64,000 nt of DNA from Lepidodermella squamata (lineage: Eukaryota; Gastrotricha). The stretch is from assembly GCA_047495785.1 (NCBI GenBank), contig JBLDXI010000015.1, forward strand, positions 2,728,001 through 2,792,000. Direction: 5' to 3'. Each line of letters begins with the position of its first letter. Position 1 is the first letter of the stretch. Of the stretch, positions 45,212-56,186 are shown one piece after another. The notes beneath the pieces were generated by a model. It saw nothing but the letters and a program-made list of their open reading frames with translations. It made no database searches and was not told where the DNA came from. The position numbers and the translations under genes were made by a program.

Positions 45212-46769
45212 ATGGACGAAAATGGTCCCTACGCTGTCTGGGAATACACCGAAAGCGACAGCTTCGGCTGCAGCTGGATCGGCTTCACATACAACATGGA
45301 TGGGAAAACTAAGCCGAAAATCAGTACGCTCAAGACGAAACAAGTTTATAAAGTCATGTGGGAAGATCAACTTTACTCAGCCAGATTGGTGAAGATAGGT
45401 TTGTTTCCTTCAGCTGTGATGTTACAAGCTAGCTTCATTCTTCCCTGCTAAACTTTCAACAGTCGATGATTTGGAAGTCGGATCACGCGAAGCTCAAAAG
45501 CTTGATGAAATTTATTATTCCGGCGTCACTGATAACAAGAAAAAATGTAATGGACTATCTGAACCGCCTCCGAAGCTGCTTCCTGCGCCTAAGACTGCCC
45601 CTGGAAAGTCTAAGCAATTGAATATCAAGAAGAATGACGCAAACGGAGTTGTTGTTGGGTAATTTTCAAGCCTCTTTAATTAGCCTTTCAAATTTTCTGT
45701 TGCAGCTTTGGTACACCAAAGCAGCCAACGCTGGCGTAAGTCGACTCCCACCATAGCTTTTTCGGACTTGAATGATTTTTTTTCCATAGAGCCCGATCCT
45801 TGAGCGGATCAGGTAGCCAACGCAAGCCGTTGTCCTCTGTCGCCTCTAATAGGTTTTTTATCCGTTTTTCGCTAAATTATTTCCAAGGTTTTTCGTGTAA
45901 AGCAACGATCAGGAACTCGAATTCTTTGCGGAAACTCCAAAAGCCGAGCCCACCAAAGCCGTGAAAGCCGAGCTCGCCAAAGCCGTGAAAGCCGAGCCCG
46001 CTGTCACCGAAACGCCCAGTGGAGCCCGAAAAAAGCCGGATGCTGCGGTTAAGTAAGTTTTGTTTCCTGTCTAATGGAGTCTCAAATGGCCTATTTTTTA
46101 TTCAGTTGGAAAAAGCTCAACGATATTATGGACAACGAGTCTTATGAATGGCCTGACAGCCTCAAAGAAGCGTTTGGACAGTTGCGCATCATTCTAGATT
46201 CGAAATTTACATTCAACAAGGACAAGGTATTTATTTATTCTCCATTTATTTTCTTCACTGTTTCTGCTTTATTAGATCATTATACAGGGGTACGAACTCG
46301 ATCGTAAAAGTTACAACCGACTTCACGCGAAGGCCGTGGATGATGAAGATGACGAAGCGATGTACGCACTCGGCTTGTTGCGGCTGATGTTTACGAAGAG
46401 CGAATATGTCGGCAAAACGCTTACTGGCCGGAAGCCTGGCGTCTCCAACTCGGGGCGAGCAACGGGCGATGAATACAAGCTCGACGAAGATCGGGTCGAT
46501 GCCATCTACGGTGAGAATTATTTGCAGATAATGTTCCGAGTAATAATTTTCCTCAATTTTCAGCTCAGGTTAGGTACATATTTCGAAAGAAATCTACCGA
46601 CGATTTGCCTCGAGTTAAAAAGGCCATTGGCGACTTTCTCGGTGCTCAGCGCCGCAAGGAAACCCCGAAAACTCCGATCGAACTGGATGGAAGCGAGGAA
46701 TCGCCGACGAAAAGTCCGCCAGCAAAGAAGCAGACACGAGCGCATGAATCGTCCAGCGATCAAGAATGA
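45212..46769 (+). CDS. BEN-domain protein, about seven to eight exons
   Basis: ATG at 45212 (MDENGPYAVWEYTESDSFG) opens an N-terminal module. It reads YAVWEYTESDSFGCSWIGFT then QVYKVMWEDQLYSARLVKIG and resembles the paired beta motif found before some BEN domains. Exons 45463-45658 and others are joined by introns of about 48-64 nt, through a linker with an E-P-x-K-A-V-K-A repeat near 45.95 kb. The C-terminal BEN-like region reads MYALGLLRLMFTKSEYVGKT, then DEYKLDEDRVDAIY, AQVRYIFRK and VKKAIGDFLGAQRRKE. It ends SSSDQE at 46769. BEN proteins bind DNA and act in chromatin or transcription. Borders around 45.7-45.9 kb are approximate. An acceptor CATTTCAG (45173) lies just upstream of the start. 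Confidence 0.7.
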
Positions 46770-48888
46770 ACTTCATCAATTGTGATAACTTGAGAACTTT
46801 TGTGTTGAGAATATTGTGGAAATTATAGAAATATTGTTAACTTTCCTAGTCGATTATCTTTTTTTCACTTTCGCACACTTGCACGCTTAGACTGCACCAT
46901 TTTTCAAATTTTCGACGGGAAATGTAACAATTAAATTGTTCTATATGAAATTAGAGACGGCTTAAACTATAGACGGCTCCACACTATTAGATGACTCTCC
47001 ATGTAAATTCTCATTTTTCACTTGCACGCAAAGAAATTGCTCAAATATTATTTCAATTCTTCTTGAATTTCAATTTTTCTTGAATTGACGTGGAATTTTG
47101 TTTCGATACTTACCTTATTTTACCCTAGTCGTGTAATTGTGCCTTATTCGTATGTGCTTTTGCGAGTCGAATTAATATCTGACTTATCTCGTGCCATTCA
47201 ATATCAATTAATCAATAAATTACAATCGCAAGCATTTAATCTCTTTTAATACACGAACTGGCGTCATCCTTAGTTACTAGGGCTAATTTTTGCCAAAAAT
47301 TAGGCCTACAGGTATTCGGAGGCCTAACATAGGCCTTCATGGGCTAGGGTAGACTTAGCCCTAGATTCCCAAAATGAAGGCCTAACCTGGGCATGAATTC
47401 GGGAAATGCATTTTAGCCCCACTTTAGGCCTTGCAACTTTCATCTGGGTCGATGGATGGCATTATAGCTGTCAGCAGCTTCAATCCTTTAGACGTAGCTG
47501 AGCTGAAAAAACTTGGCCTTGCAATAAGGATATAACCGTGAACCTAGGATTTTTTCAACTCCCTGTATAAAATTAATCGCTTGAGCTTCTTCGTTTTGAT
47601 ATACTGTTTAACGTAATTGACTAAAACGGAATTCAGAGCTCTGAATCTTACTTTATTTCTGGCAATAGCTCCTAACACAACTGGTTTCAATGTTTTACAT
47701 TGCTCTGAAAATTTCGAAAAATAGTCTTAGTGTTGAGCATTTGAAGCGCTATCTGGCACCGCCAACGTTTTCATCAAGGAAATTACCATGAAATCGGAAA
47801 TCGAAAGGTCACCTGATTTGTTTACTTTTCTAATCACTCGATGCTGATTTTTTTTTTAAATACTGCTTTATTTGGTTTCGGCCACGATTTTATACATCCG
47901 TAGATATTTATAATCGTAAGATTGTGTTTTGGATAGTAGTAGGTTCTTTCTCTACGTGGCTTCAAGTACAATTTGTGTTTGTTCAGAAAGGATAAAATGA
48001 GAGGAGGAGGTGAAACAGGAGATCGTACGATGGAGAGGTTGTTCAGTTTTCATATCACTAAGCACATGTCTGTTCGGTATATTATTTGTAATAATTATTA
48101 TAATTATTATTATTGTTATTATTATTATTTGTGTGTGATGACCTCACCCTACCTCGCAGGTCCCGGGGACAACTGGTCACCCAGAATCAGCCTCTGCTTA
48201 CGCGAAGGTTGCGCTAGCCCACCGGCTGACAACACAACCTTCGCTGAAGGAGGCATTTTAGCCCGCTCGGCAGAAACTGACCCTGCATTCCACGCGCCGG
48301 GCCCCAGAGAGCGAGTGAAGCCATACCATTTTTTTTTATCATTATTTTTCGAGCTTGAGTGATTATTCTTTTCGATCGTGTTTGTGAATGAAGTGGCGTA
48401 GTAGCGTAGTAGTATATACAAAAAAAAGGTTGTCACAGTAAAGAGAAAAAGCAGTATACAGCAAATTGTGGCATTTAAGTCATAAAATTAAGCATAGCAA
48501 AACAGATATAGCAGTAGTATAATACAATGAAATTATAGGTGAACATGAAGGTTATGAGTGGCAGTATTGTCGTAATTCGCATGTCAGTATTCAGTATGTA
48601 TTTTGTAAATAAGGCGATCGCCAACGATAGTTTTGAGTAATATTCGCGTCATACATTTTTCTAACTTGTATTTACAAAATGTATTTACAACATGCATCAA
48701 ATAATTCGCGTTCTCTTCTGTACTCAAGCTTCTAGTCGCGAGCGAATGACATCGAGTGGAGTGATAATAGATATTCTGGATGGTAAGAGAGGCTGATGTT
48801 GTAGTAAATTGCGAGCGTCAATACCCGCGTCGGTCCCCACTCGAATGGCTCGAAAAAAGCAACATCAATTTTATTGTCTTAACTTTCA
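46770..48888. other. Interval with repeat fragments
   Basis: 47275-47451 is the inverted copy of the TAGGCCTA-rich repeat. 47455-47665 matches the last codons and 3' UTR of the glycosyltransferase-like gene (GAGCTGAAAAAACTTGGCCT, CTTCTTCGTTTTGATA). 48090-48140 is an ATT/TTA microsatellite. 48150-48335 is a GC-rich block with no recognised identity. No intact gene is supported. Confidence 0.5.
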
Positions 48889-48891
48889 AAA

Positions 48892-50100
48892 ATGACCTGG
48901 AAAACGGTTTTCTGGGGTTTTTTGCTGGTTATCTCTGGCTGGTTGCTCTGGGATGTAGACCAGATTGCTCGCCTCGTTACGAGCAACACGCTGGTCCTAA
49001 ATTTATGTGGGATTGAACATGTTTTCGAACCTTTTTTCCATCTTTTCCGATTTTCATTGAATTCGCTGGTAATGCTCTCAACAATAATCATTGGAACTTT
49101 GCTTATTGCCGTGGGTGAATCCTCAAGAATTGAACTTCTGTCCAACTTCAAACCGAAACGCCTTGAATTCGAAACACCAAGAACCGTGAAGAAACGTCGT
49201 GGCCCTTGCCAGTCGTCGATAACTGCCATTAAACGCCGGTTTGTTATCCTTGTTGTTTGCTTTGCTTTGGGTGAGAAACTGCAATCTAACTATGAATCTA
49301 ATTCAATGAAAGCTGTACAATTGCCCCGTCATAGCGGTTTCCAAATGCAAGACATCTTGATAATACGGTATTCATGTCGCAGGAAGCTCATTCGTGGAAG
49401 AGGCCAAGCAGATTGGTTGGTCTATTTGTTGCTCATAACTGCAGGTGACATTGAAATGAACCCTGGCCCGGTATCATCAAACGAAACAATTGATCATGTA
49501 TGGTCAGGCAGCGTCGTTGTTGCTCAGGTTGAAAACGTCCTGAACGAGACAAGAGTTTCATTGGATTTCAACCCAGCTGATAGCCCTCAACCTGCACCCA
49601 GTTCGATCCAGAAACCCGAAAAAGAAAAGACGGTGGTCTGCACTGAAGAAGGTTGCAAAGCTAAATTTCTTGATAACAGAGGCCTTGGATGCCACATTCG
49701 AATGAAACATAAAACTGCTGGAACTAATGAGAATCACGTGGAACCTACAGTGGAATGTTCTCACTGTGACCGCAAATTTGCTACGAATAAAGGTTTAGCT
49801 CAACACATCACCCGATCCCATCCAGGTCAGCGTCGGAAAGAAACGGTCGAAAAGTTTGCAAGATCTACAACTACTACAACTGTTGGAATCGAAAAAGAAG
49901 ATCGTACCGAGATGACCAAATCAAAGAAACAAGTTTCTTTTTTTGCTGAATGGAGCGTCAAATTCAAAACTGTGATAACTAGTAACTGTTCCGATGAAGA
50001 ATTCGACGAAGCTGTGTCAGAATTCATGGAGAACCTCCCTAATGTTATTGACGATTTACCGGGCCCTAAGCACCCGGCTCGAAAATATGTCGCTGCCTGA
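48892..50100 (+). CDS. N-terminal part of R2-like polyprotein with 2A peptide and zinc fingers
   Basis: 402 codons. Residues 1-192 have hydrophobic stretches (VFWGFLLVISGWLLW, LVMLSTIIIGTLLIAVG, FVILVVCFALG) and end in LLLITAGDIEMNPG before a proline (residue 193). That is the D-x-E-x-N-P-G-P core of 2A ribosome-skipping peptides, at 49444-49470. Downstream are two C2H2 fingers: C-x4-C with H-x4-H (CTEEGCKAKFLDNRG) and C-x2-C with H-x4-H (CSHCDRKFATNKG). These would form the DNA-binding head. Skipping would release the hydrophobic leader as a separate protein. The stop is followed by in-frame coding sequence without a gap, so it is probably a nonsense mutation or a readthrough site rather than a natural end. 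An upstream in-frame TAA nearby supports the start. Confidence 0.75.
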   Translation: MTWKTVFWGFLLVISGWLLWDVDQIARLVTSNTLVLNLCGIEHVFEPFFHLFRFSLNSLVMLSTIIIGTLLIAVGESSRIELLSNFKPKRLEFETPRTVKKRRGPCQSSITAIKRRFVILVVCFALGEKLQSNYESNSMKAVQLPRHSGFQMQDILIIRYSCRRKLIRGRGQADWLVYLLLITAGDIEMNPGPVSSNETIDHVWSGSVVVAQVENVLNETRVSLDFNPADSPQPAPSSIQKPEKEKTVVCTEEGCKAKFLDNRGLGCHIRMKHKTAGTNENHVEPTVECSHCDRKFATNKGLAQHITRSHPGQRRKETVEKFARSTTTTTVGIEKEDRTEMTKSKKQVSFFAEWSVKFKTVITSNCSDEEFDEAVSEFMENLPNVIDDLPGPKHPARKYVAA

Positions 50101-52665
50101 AAGAAAAAGAGAAAGAACAAAAACTCGCCATCGAAAAAAAACTTTAAGGCATCGTCGAATCCTGCCAGAGCAGCAAAGCGATCGAGAGAAAAATCTAGAC
50201 ATCAATACGAATACGAACTGGCTCAATACCTCTTCTACAATCGGCGGCGTCAAGTCGCAAGATTAGTGACCAGCAAGGCCAAGTCCAAAGGTTGCCTAAT
50301 ACCGATAAGTCAAATTAATTCTTTTTTCGCAACACGATGGGGAAAAGCTAATGACTCGACACGACCTTTCTACGACAATGCGATGACAGTAGACGAACAA
50401 ACAAAAATTGACTCTACTTTCGAATCCGAAACAAGCGCTGACGAAGTAAAAGCCGCCGCGGCCGGGATAGCACTTGATACATCTCCTGGACCAGACAGAA
50501 CACTAATGAGAGTACTTCATGCGGAAGGCTGCATTGACGTTCTTGTCCTCATATACAACTCCATGCTGAAAAGGAAAATGCTTCCGAGGAGCCTCAAATT
50601 AGCAAGAACAGTGTTGATCGACAAATCTGGAGATTTGGGTGACCCAAACAACTGGCGTCCAATTACGATAACCTCACTTGTTCGAAGGGTTTTCGAACGA
50701 ATGCTTGATCGACGACTACGAGAATACGTAAGTTTTTCGTCTAACCAGCGTGGATTTACATCATGCGCCGGTACACATATAAACTCGTCGATTGTTTCCG
50801 GTTGTCTAAGAAAAGCGAAGGCAGAAAAGTCTACATGCGTTGTAACCTTTCTGGATCTGGCAAAAGCCTTTGACAACATTGGCTTTGAGCACATTCAGCG
50901 CACTCTGGAAACATTACCGATACCAAGCAACCTGCGTGAAATGATTCTGGAGCTAATTAATCATAATTCCACTCAGATCGAGGCAAATGGTCACAAAACT
51001 TCTAAAATCTCATTTCAAAGAGGAGTTATGCAAGGCTCACCAATCTCACCAACCATCTTCAATCTTTGTATCGATTTTGTCCTTCGTGAATTGTCAGAAA
51101 AAGAAGTAGCTGATGCCTATGGTTTTAAACTTTCATCAGAACTAGCAAACGTTTCAGTGCTCGGCTTTGCAGACGACACAACCCCAGTCGGAAATAGTCG
51201 TGATTCCGCTGCAACACTCGTCGAAATGGCTCGAAACCTCTTCTCTCAAATAGGCTTGGAAGTTAACGTAAAGAAATGCGCAGCGATTATCGTGGAAAAT
51301 GGTGTTTTATCCTGCGATCCTTTGATTTTAAGCAACGGAGATTCCATTCCGGCAATCAAAAACGATGAAACGATCAAGTATCTTGGCGTCACCTTCCATG
51401 ATGAAATTGTGTTTGACGAAGCAGCCGTCATCTCTGAACTGAAGGAACAACTAGAACTGCTAGCAAATTCGAACCTATTACTAGCAGACCAAAAACTGAC
51501 TATTTTGACTCAGTTCATCTGGCCAAAGCTTATTTATCCGTTTCAAACGGCGCCAATTAAAGCGATCAGGAAAACATTTTTGGAATCCGTTGACGTCATT
51601 ATGCGTAGCGTCGTTAAAGAATGCGTCGGTTTGCCTACAAGCACGCCCACTAGCTTCTTCTATGCTGCTCGTAAACATCGTGGTCTTAGCCTTCCGAAAG
51701 CTACTTGGGAAGCTTATCTTCAAATATATAATATTTGTAGAAAATTGTTAGTTAACGGCGAACCCCTGGTACTGGCCTGCAGAAACCTTGAGAAGGAAAT
51801 GGAAGAATGTCTAGCGAAACTTGATGTTGACCTTAACAATGATGAGCTTGATCAGAATCTGGATGAGGAATTGGAAAACGATGATCGATTCGACCCGGAG
51901 AAAAATCTTCCTCCGAATGCTAAGATTATACGTAGCACTCTTCGACTGCGAGAATTTGAAACATGGTGCAGCTTGGATCAAAAAGGGAGAGGAGTTGCCC
52001 AGTTCAAATGCGTGCCCAAAACAAACAATTGGGTTTTTCGGAGAAATGGGCTAAGCGTTGCTGAATGGACCATGGCGATCAAAATGTCTACAAACACGGC
52101 TCCGGTTAGAGGGGTACCAGGTGTCAGTCAGGACGGAAACCAGTGTCGTCGATGCGGCGCTGAGATTGAATCTCTTGCTCACGTCCTTGGCGCCTGCCCC
52201 TACAACTCGTTGCTAATCACTTCGAGACATAACAAAATTCGCCAGAAAATAGCGAGCGAATTGCGCGGCCAGGGTTATAATGTCACTGAGGAAGGACATT
52301 GTGTAGCCAGCAACGGCTCTTCTCGCCGCTTTGATATCCTAGCCCTCCGAAAAGGAAGCCGAACAGGAATAATTATTGATCCAACTATCAGATGCGAGTC
52401 TTCGCAAAACCAATTCGAATTGGTCGATGCGGAAAAACGCGCAATATACGAGCCATGTAGCAAGTTTATTTGCGAAGCATACAACCTAGATTCAATAGAA
52501 GTACATGGACTATACATTGGTGCCCGCGGATCCCTGACAACAGAAGCCGTAAAACTTCTGCGCGATTATGGAATCAACGCCGGCACAGCCATCGATATCG
52601 CTTCACAGGCCCTCAAAGACAGTATTCGAATTCTTCACCACCATCTATATTCCAACCAACGATAA
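50101..52665 (+). CDS. Reverse transcriptase and restriction-like endonuclease of R2-like element
   Basis: Same frame as the N-terminal part, directly after TGA. The first residues are very basic (KKKRKNKNSPSKK). RT motifs: DTSPGPDRTLMRVL, NNWRPITITSLVRRVFERM, CVVTFLDLAKAFDNIGFEHI, GVMQGSPISPTIFNLCIDFV, LGFADDTTPVGN (catalytic F-A-D-D) and IKYLGVTF. The C-terminus has a CCHC knuckle (CRRCGAEIESLAHVLGAC) and a restriction-like endonuclease centre (RRFDILALRKGSRTGIIIDP). There is no in-frame ATG near the beginning; the first plausible Met comes only after about 90 codons, inside the RT N-terminal region. This argues that the protein is translated as one piece with the upstream frame. The catalytic residues I can check are present. 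Confidence 0.85.
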   Translation, partial: KKKRKNKNSPSKKNFKASSNPARAAKRSREKSRHQYEYELAQYLFYNRRRQVARLVTSKAKSKGCLIPISQINSFFATRWGKANDSTRPFYDNAMTVDEQTKIDSTFESETSADEVKAAAAGIALDTSPGPDRTLMRVLHAEGCIDVLVLIYNSMLKRKMLPRSLKLARTVLIDKSGDLGDPNNWRPITITSLVRRVFERMLDRRLREYVSFSSNQRGFTSCAGTHINSSIVSGCLRKAKAEKSTCVVTFLDLAKAFDNIGFEHIQRTLETLPIPSNLREMILELINHNSTQIEANGHKTSKISFQRGVMQGSPISPTIFNLCIDFVLRELSEKEVADAYGFKLSSELANVSVLGFADDTTPVGNSRDSAATLVEMARNLFSQIGLEVNVKKCAAIIVENGVLSCDPLILSNGDSIPAIKNDETIKYLGVTFHDEIVFDEAAVISELKEQLELLANSNLLLADQKLTILTQFIWPKLIYPFQTAPIKAIRKTFLESVDVIMRSVVKECVGLPTSTPTSFFYAARKHRGLSLPKATWEAYLQIYNICRKLLVNGEPLVLACRNLEKEMEECLAKLDVDLNNDELDQNLDEELENDDRFDPEKNLPPNAKIIRSTLRLREFETWCSLDQKGRGVAQFKCVPKTNNWVFRRNGLSVAEWTMAIKMSTNTAPVRGVPGVSQDGNQCRRCGAEIESLAHVLGACPYNSLLITSRHNKIRQKIASELRGQGYNVTEEGHCVASNGSSRRFDILALRKGSRTGIIIDPTIRCESSQNQFELVDAEKRAIYEPCSKFICEAYNLDSIEVHGLYIGARGSLTTEAVKLLRDYGINAGTAIDIASQALKDSIRILHHHLYSNQR

Positions 52666-54218
52666 ATAACCAATACTTATTATTAAGAAATATCACCTAT
52701 ACTGAAGTTAATTAATTCATATCTCTGTGTCTTAAAGGCAATGTTACTAAGAATTATGTAACGCAGACCACCAATAAATCGGTATAATCTCTCTCTTTGA
52801 CTGTTCGTTCGATGATGCGTGCTCGAAACACGATGCTGATTCATTTCAGTAAAAGGCTTAGTCAGAAGTAGGATGTCTATCTTACAACTAGCTCTAGTAG
52901 GCCTCTGCGCGAGCGCACCCAGAAAGCCGGCTGATCTTCGCCGACTTAGCGATCTTGTGGGTAGCAAATGCTCAATATTCATCAGCGTAATAGCTCGCTG
53001 AATTCTCAGTAAACTACCACTTCTTGTTTTAGCTATCTGTTTGGCCGAGCCCTGACTTGTCTATGCACCATGAAAACTCCCTAATTTAGAAAAAATGATA
53101 GCGATTCTTACAATCAGACGACTACGTCGACTTGCACCGCCTGTCGCTATTATTAAAATGACAGTGCATCTCAGTATTATCAAAACTATTAATACTTAAG
53201 GTGGGTGTCTTTGAACTGGGAAGGGTGATTAGAAGCATATAACACACGATAAGCAGAAAAATTGAGAGATAGAACACAAGACTCGGTGCAATGTTTCGTT
53301 ACTGTTCTTTAGACAGCATCTCGCCGATCTTGTGCTTTAAATCAATTCTCAGCAGTTTTTAATTATTGACATGTAAAAAATTTAAATCTTATAAATTAAA
53401 TTCGACATGAATTAAATTGAATTAAATTAAATTTTATTCACGAAATAATTATTCATTAATCATTTAATGGGGTTTTCCTCACAGCCGGCCGCATTGCGGC
53501 CGAAAGGCATTTCTCGAAGAATTGCTGGAATGCGGCCGGATGCCTCGTTTCGCAAGATCATGGCCCGGAAATCAGCCTATTTTACAATATTTTTCAGCCA
53601 AATTAAGTTAAAATACCGTAAGCTGAAGATAAGCTGAAGATCGGTTCGCTCGCGTATTGCTTTCCCGTGCCCAATGTGCCAACATTGAGCTTTTTTCCTC
53701 ATCTTGGCTAAGTAAATCCAAGTTCCAAGTCCCAAGTAAACTAGGAAGGGCAAAAAATCCCAGCCGAAGAAAGCAAAGGCTCCTGTTTTTTAAGCCTTCC
53801 TGTGGGGAATGGCATCTCTTAGCTGAGTGGTCGCGACAGCATCCCTGTATTTCCTCACACCCTGAATACGCGAGTCACAAATTTGGCTTATTTGACTCAC
53901 CTTATTGCAGAAAAGTTTAGTTTAGGCTTGAAACAAATTTCGGCCGATGAATGAGCAATATGAGAGTTAGTGCGGCCGGAGAAGGGCCGAATTGTACCTG
54001 CTGCCGGGACTAAGGCTTCCCGACCGCCGAAAATGCCGATGTTGAAAAAGGTTTGCGGAGCACTGACTTATTCGGTAAAAAAATCTAGTTAGATTTATTC
54101 TATGTTACTAATGCTAAGCGATGGAAGACCCTCCATCCTCCTTATATTATTTTGTTTGCCATTTAGATTTTACCTTTCTCAGTTGGCAATTTTACATCGA
54201 ATTTCGCTGCAAAATTGA
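52666..54218. other. Interval without a supported gene
   Basis: AT-rich sequence with a few GCGGCCG-containing words near 53.48-53.54 and 53.97 kb. Part of the first hundred bases is presumably the 3' UTR of the R2-like element. No coding motif is seen. Confidence 0.4.
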
Positions 54219-55409
54219 ATGAATAGACCTAATTTGGAGCATCAACTAATCATTCATCCGTTAAAGCATGTCCCAGCACCCTTCATCATCTGTATTCTTC
54301 CAACACTAATCGCAGCTGGAATTAAGACAGCAACTGAGCAGTATTCTAGTTCATCGAATGAACATGCAGAATTACTGTGTAACGTATCGAGCTCAAAGGT
54401 AATGCTGTACGACGGCAAGTCTGCAAATATCCTAGAGAAAAAAGGAACGGATGTTCAATGCCAAACAGCGTGTTATGTGAGTATACCTATCTCTTATGTA
54501 CCCATGGCTTGAATCTATTTGAATCTGTTTCATATGCAGCGACGTAATGAAACCCGTTGGAAACCGCCTGCTGTTCACTTCAAGCATGTTGGTGTCACTG
54601 AGGGTTGTGCCCCTGTTGCACCAGGAGGATTGATGACCAGAGTTGAGCTATCTTATTCAAATGGGAAGGAGTACAACATGACAGAGATGAGTTATTGCTC
54701 GTCTTGCGACAGTAGCTTAGCCCTTAGAGATAATGAACTGGATGAATGGTTGCGGCAAAGCACCAAGGCTTATGCTGGACAGGCTCCAGAATCGATCAAA
54801 TGCCGGTATGGGGACGGCAAAATCGACATATCCAGTGGGTTTCCCGGCAAGTACTATTGTTCGACTGATATTCGCGATGGGACAATAAGGTAGCCTTATT
54901 AGTACTATGTTAGCTTCGACATAAAGTTACTTTCAATTGGCAGGTACTATCACGAAGATTACGACGAAGGTTCTCCATGGTTGGTGGCGGGAAAGTATTC
55001 ATCCGGTGGGGCCGCTATAGCTTACATTTTGAAGTGTTCGTTTGCTGACTATTGCGTTGGCGGGGTCATGCTGCTTCAGTCTCTGATTCGAAAAACAATA
55101 CCAGTAAGTACGACCCGGCCGACTCAACTTGATGGTTATCGAACAACTTCTCAAAGCACAGTATCTGATGTACCATCTACGCCGGCTGAAATAATCACCT
55201 ATCTAACGACTGAAGCTGACACCACAAACATCTATGGTGTCTTCCCGGGCAATCCGATTTCGCCGAAGATAATTAAGACCTCAGAACCATCCGATGTTGT
55301 ATCAGCTGCTGTTAGCCCTTTTGCGGTGATTGGTGCGGCCGTGGGTTTGCTCGTCGTGCTTTATGTATGCAAATATTACTTGTTTCCTATACTCGTTGCA
55401 ATTGTATGA
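54219..55409 (+). CDS. Cysteine-rich single-pass membrane protein, divergent paralog 4
   Basis: Exons 54219-54476, 54540-54889 and 54944-55409 (introns 63 and 54 nt) total 1074 nt, 357 residues, in frame. A hydrophobic stretch near residues 20-35 (APFIICILPTLIAAG) may be an internal signal peptide; the start is uncertain. Family landmarks are QCQTACY at the exon 1 end, VTEGCAP, SYCSSCD, KYYCST, and KCSFADYCVGG. A Thr/Ser-rich stalk (TTSQSTVSDVPSTPAE) leads to a transmembrane segment (VIGAAVGLLVVLYVCKYYLF) that ends almost at the C-terminus, so the tail is minimal. Introns at ACY and before the last exon match paralog 3 in position and phase. No receptor gene follows within 8 kb; a LINE lies downstream instead. 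Confidence 0.75.
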
Positions 55410-55435
55410 AAATAGCCTAATAAGGGTATACCCTA

Positions 55436-55552
55436 CTTGCGTATTTCCCACTTGCGTATCTTTTTTAGGGTCAGGTTTAGGGTTAGGGTTAGGGTTAGGT
55501 TTGAAGTTTGGGTTTAGCTTAGATACGCCAGTGGGAAATACGCTAGTGGGGG
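55436..55552. repeat. Hairpin element with interstitial TTAGGG repeats
   Basis: The left arm CTTGCGTATTTCCCACTTGC and a right-arm counterpart (GATACGCCAGTGGGAAATACG, within 55520-55545) are inverted repeats. The loop is GGGTTAGGGTTAGGGTTAGG (within 55475-55500), a vertebrate/tunicate-type telomere motif with flanking variants. Confidence 0.7.
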
Positions 55553-55854
55553 TAATTCGCTAATAAAATCTAAATCAATATAATATCCTTGTTGTTATAC
55601 AATGCTTCTATGCTCAATCAGTGATGCTCCAACCCCGATCCGATTTTCCAGCAGGAGGGAAACCTTGGATTAGCGATTAGCCATTTCTTGCATTGCATTG
55701 CGGCCGGCTCTATCCGAGGCTCTTCAGAAATTTGCTGAATTCAATAATATAATTTGCAAATGCACTTGACATTTATAGCCAAAATGACCTCATTTAACAA
55801 TAACACAAAAATTTTGTCAAGGCCGCGGTTATTTGAACTGAATAAATGTAGGAA

Positions 55855-56186
55855 ATACGGCTGTTAACTGTGATATAAACGAGCTACAGCGAGTTTATAA
55901 GGTCGCCAGAAAAGCTGGTGCGTACCAGATGTGGCGAGCCCAGGCGAGCCACACAGTCGAGCTCTAGCGAGACTGTTTCTGGTGCGCGACAGCTTTGTTT
56001 GCTGGCGACCTTATGAATGATACATTTATCGTCAAGCGATCAACATCTGGTGTTGTATACGAATTGTTATGCATCCTCGCTCTCTGCAATAGCCGCTCGT
56101 GCCCCGACTCGGCTAAGCCTCGTCTTTTTGGGACTCGGCTATCGCCGAGAGCTTGTATGATAACATACTCTTAACAGCCGTATTAG
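55855..56186. mobile_element. MITE-like element with ATACGGCTGTTAA ends
   Basis: Outer inverted repeats ATACGGCTGTTAA and TTAACAGCCGTAT bound about 330 bp. Inside is a second inverted pair, ATAAGGTCGCCAG and CTGGCGACCTTAT (55897-56017). No ORF. Superfamily is unknown. Confidence 0.65.

Larger units (their letters stand above)
48892..52665 (+). mobile_element. R2-superfamily non-LTR retrotransposon
   Basis: One frame runs from ATG 48892 to the stop at 52665, interrupted only by a single TGA (50098-50100). Its order is a hydrophobic N-terminal segment, a 2A-like peptide, two zinc fingers, a basic linker, a reverse transcriptase with FADD, a CCHC motif and a restriction-like endonuclease. This single-ORF layout with a C-terminal endonuclease defines the R2/R4/NeSL/Hero group. 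No 28S rDNA is seen in the flanks. 5' and 3' ends beyond the ORF are not defined. Near-intactness suggests recent insertion. Confidence 0.85.

Noticed and set aside
48091-48140. CRISPR-like or tandem gene signal in the ATT repeats
   Set aside because: A simple AT microsatellite in a eukaryotic sequence.
50101-50265. Separate start for the R2-like RT protein
   Set aside because: The apparent start at 50266 is GTG, and the frame is open back to the TGA at 50098-50100. The upstream basic codons look like part of the same protein.
53476-53545. GCGGCCG-containing foldback near 53.5 kb
   Set aside because: The repeated word is short and palindromic by itself. I could not extend the arms enough to claim an element.
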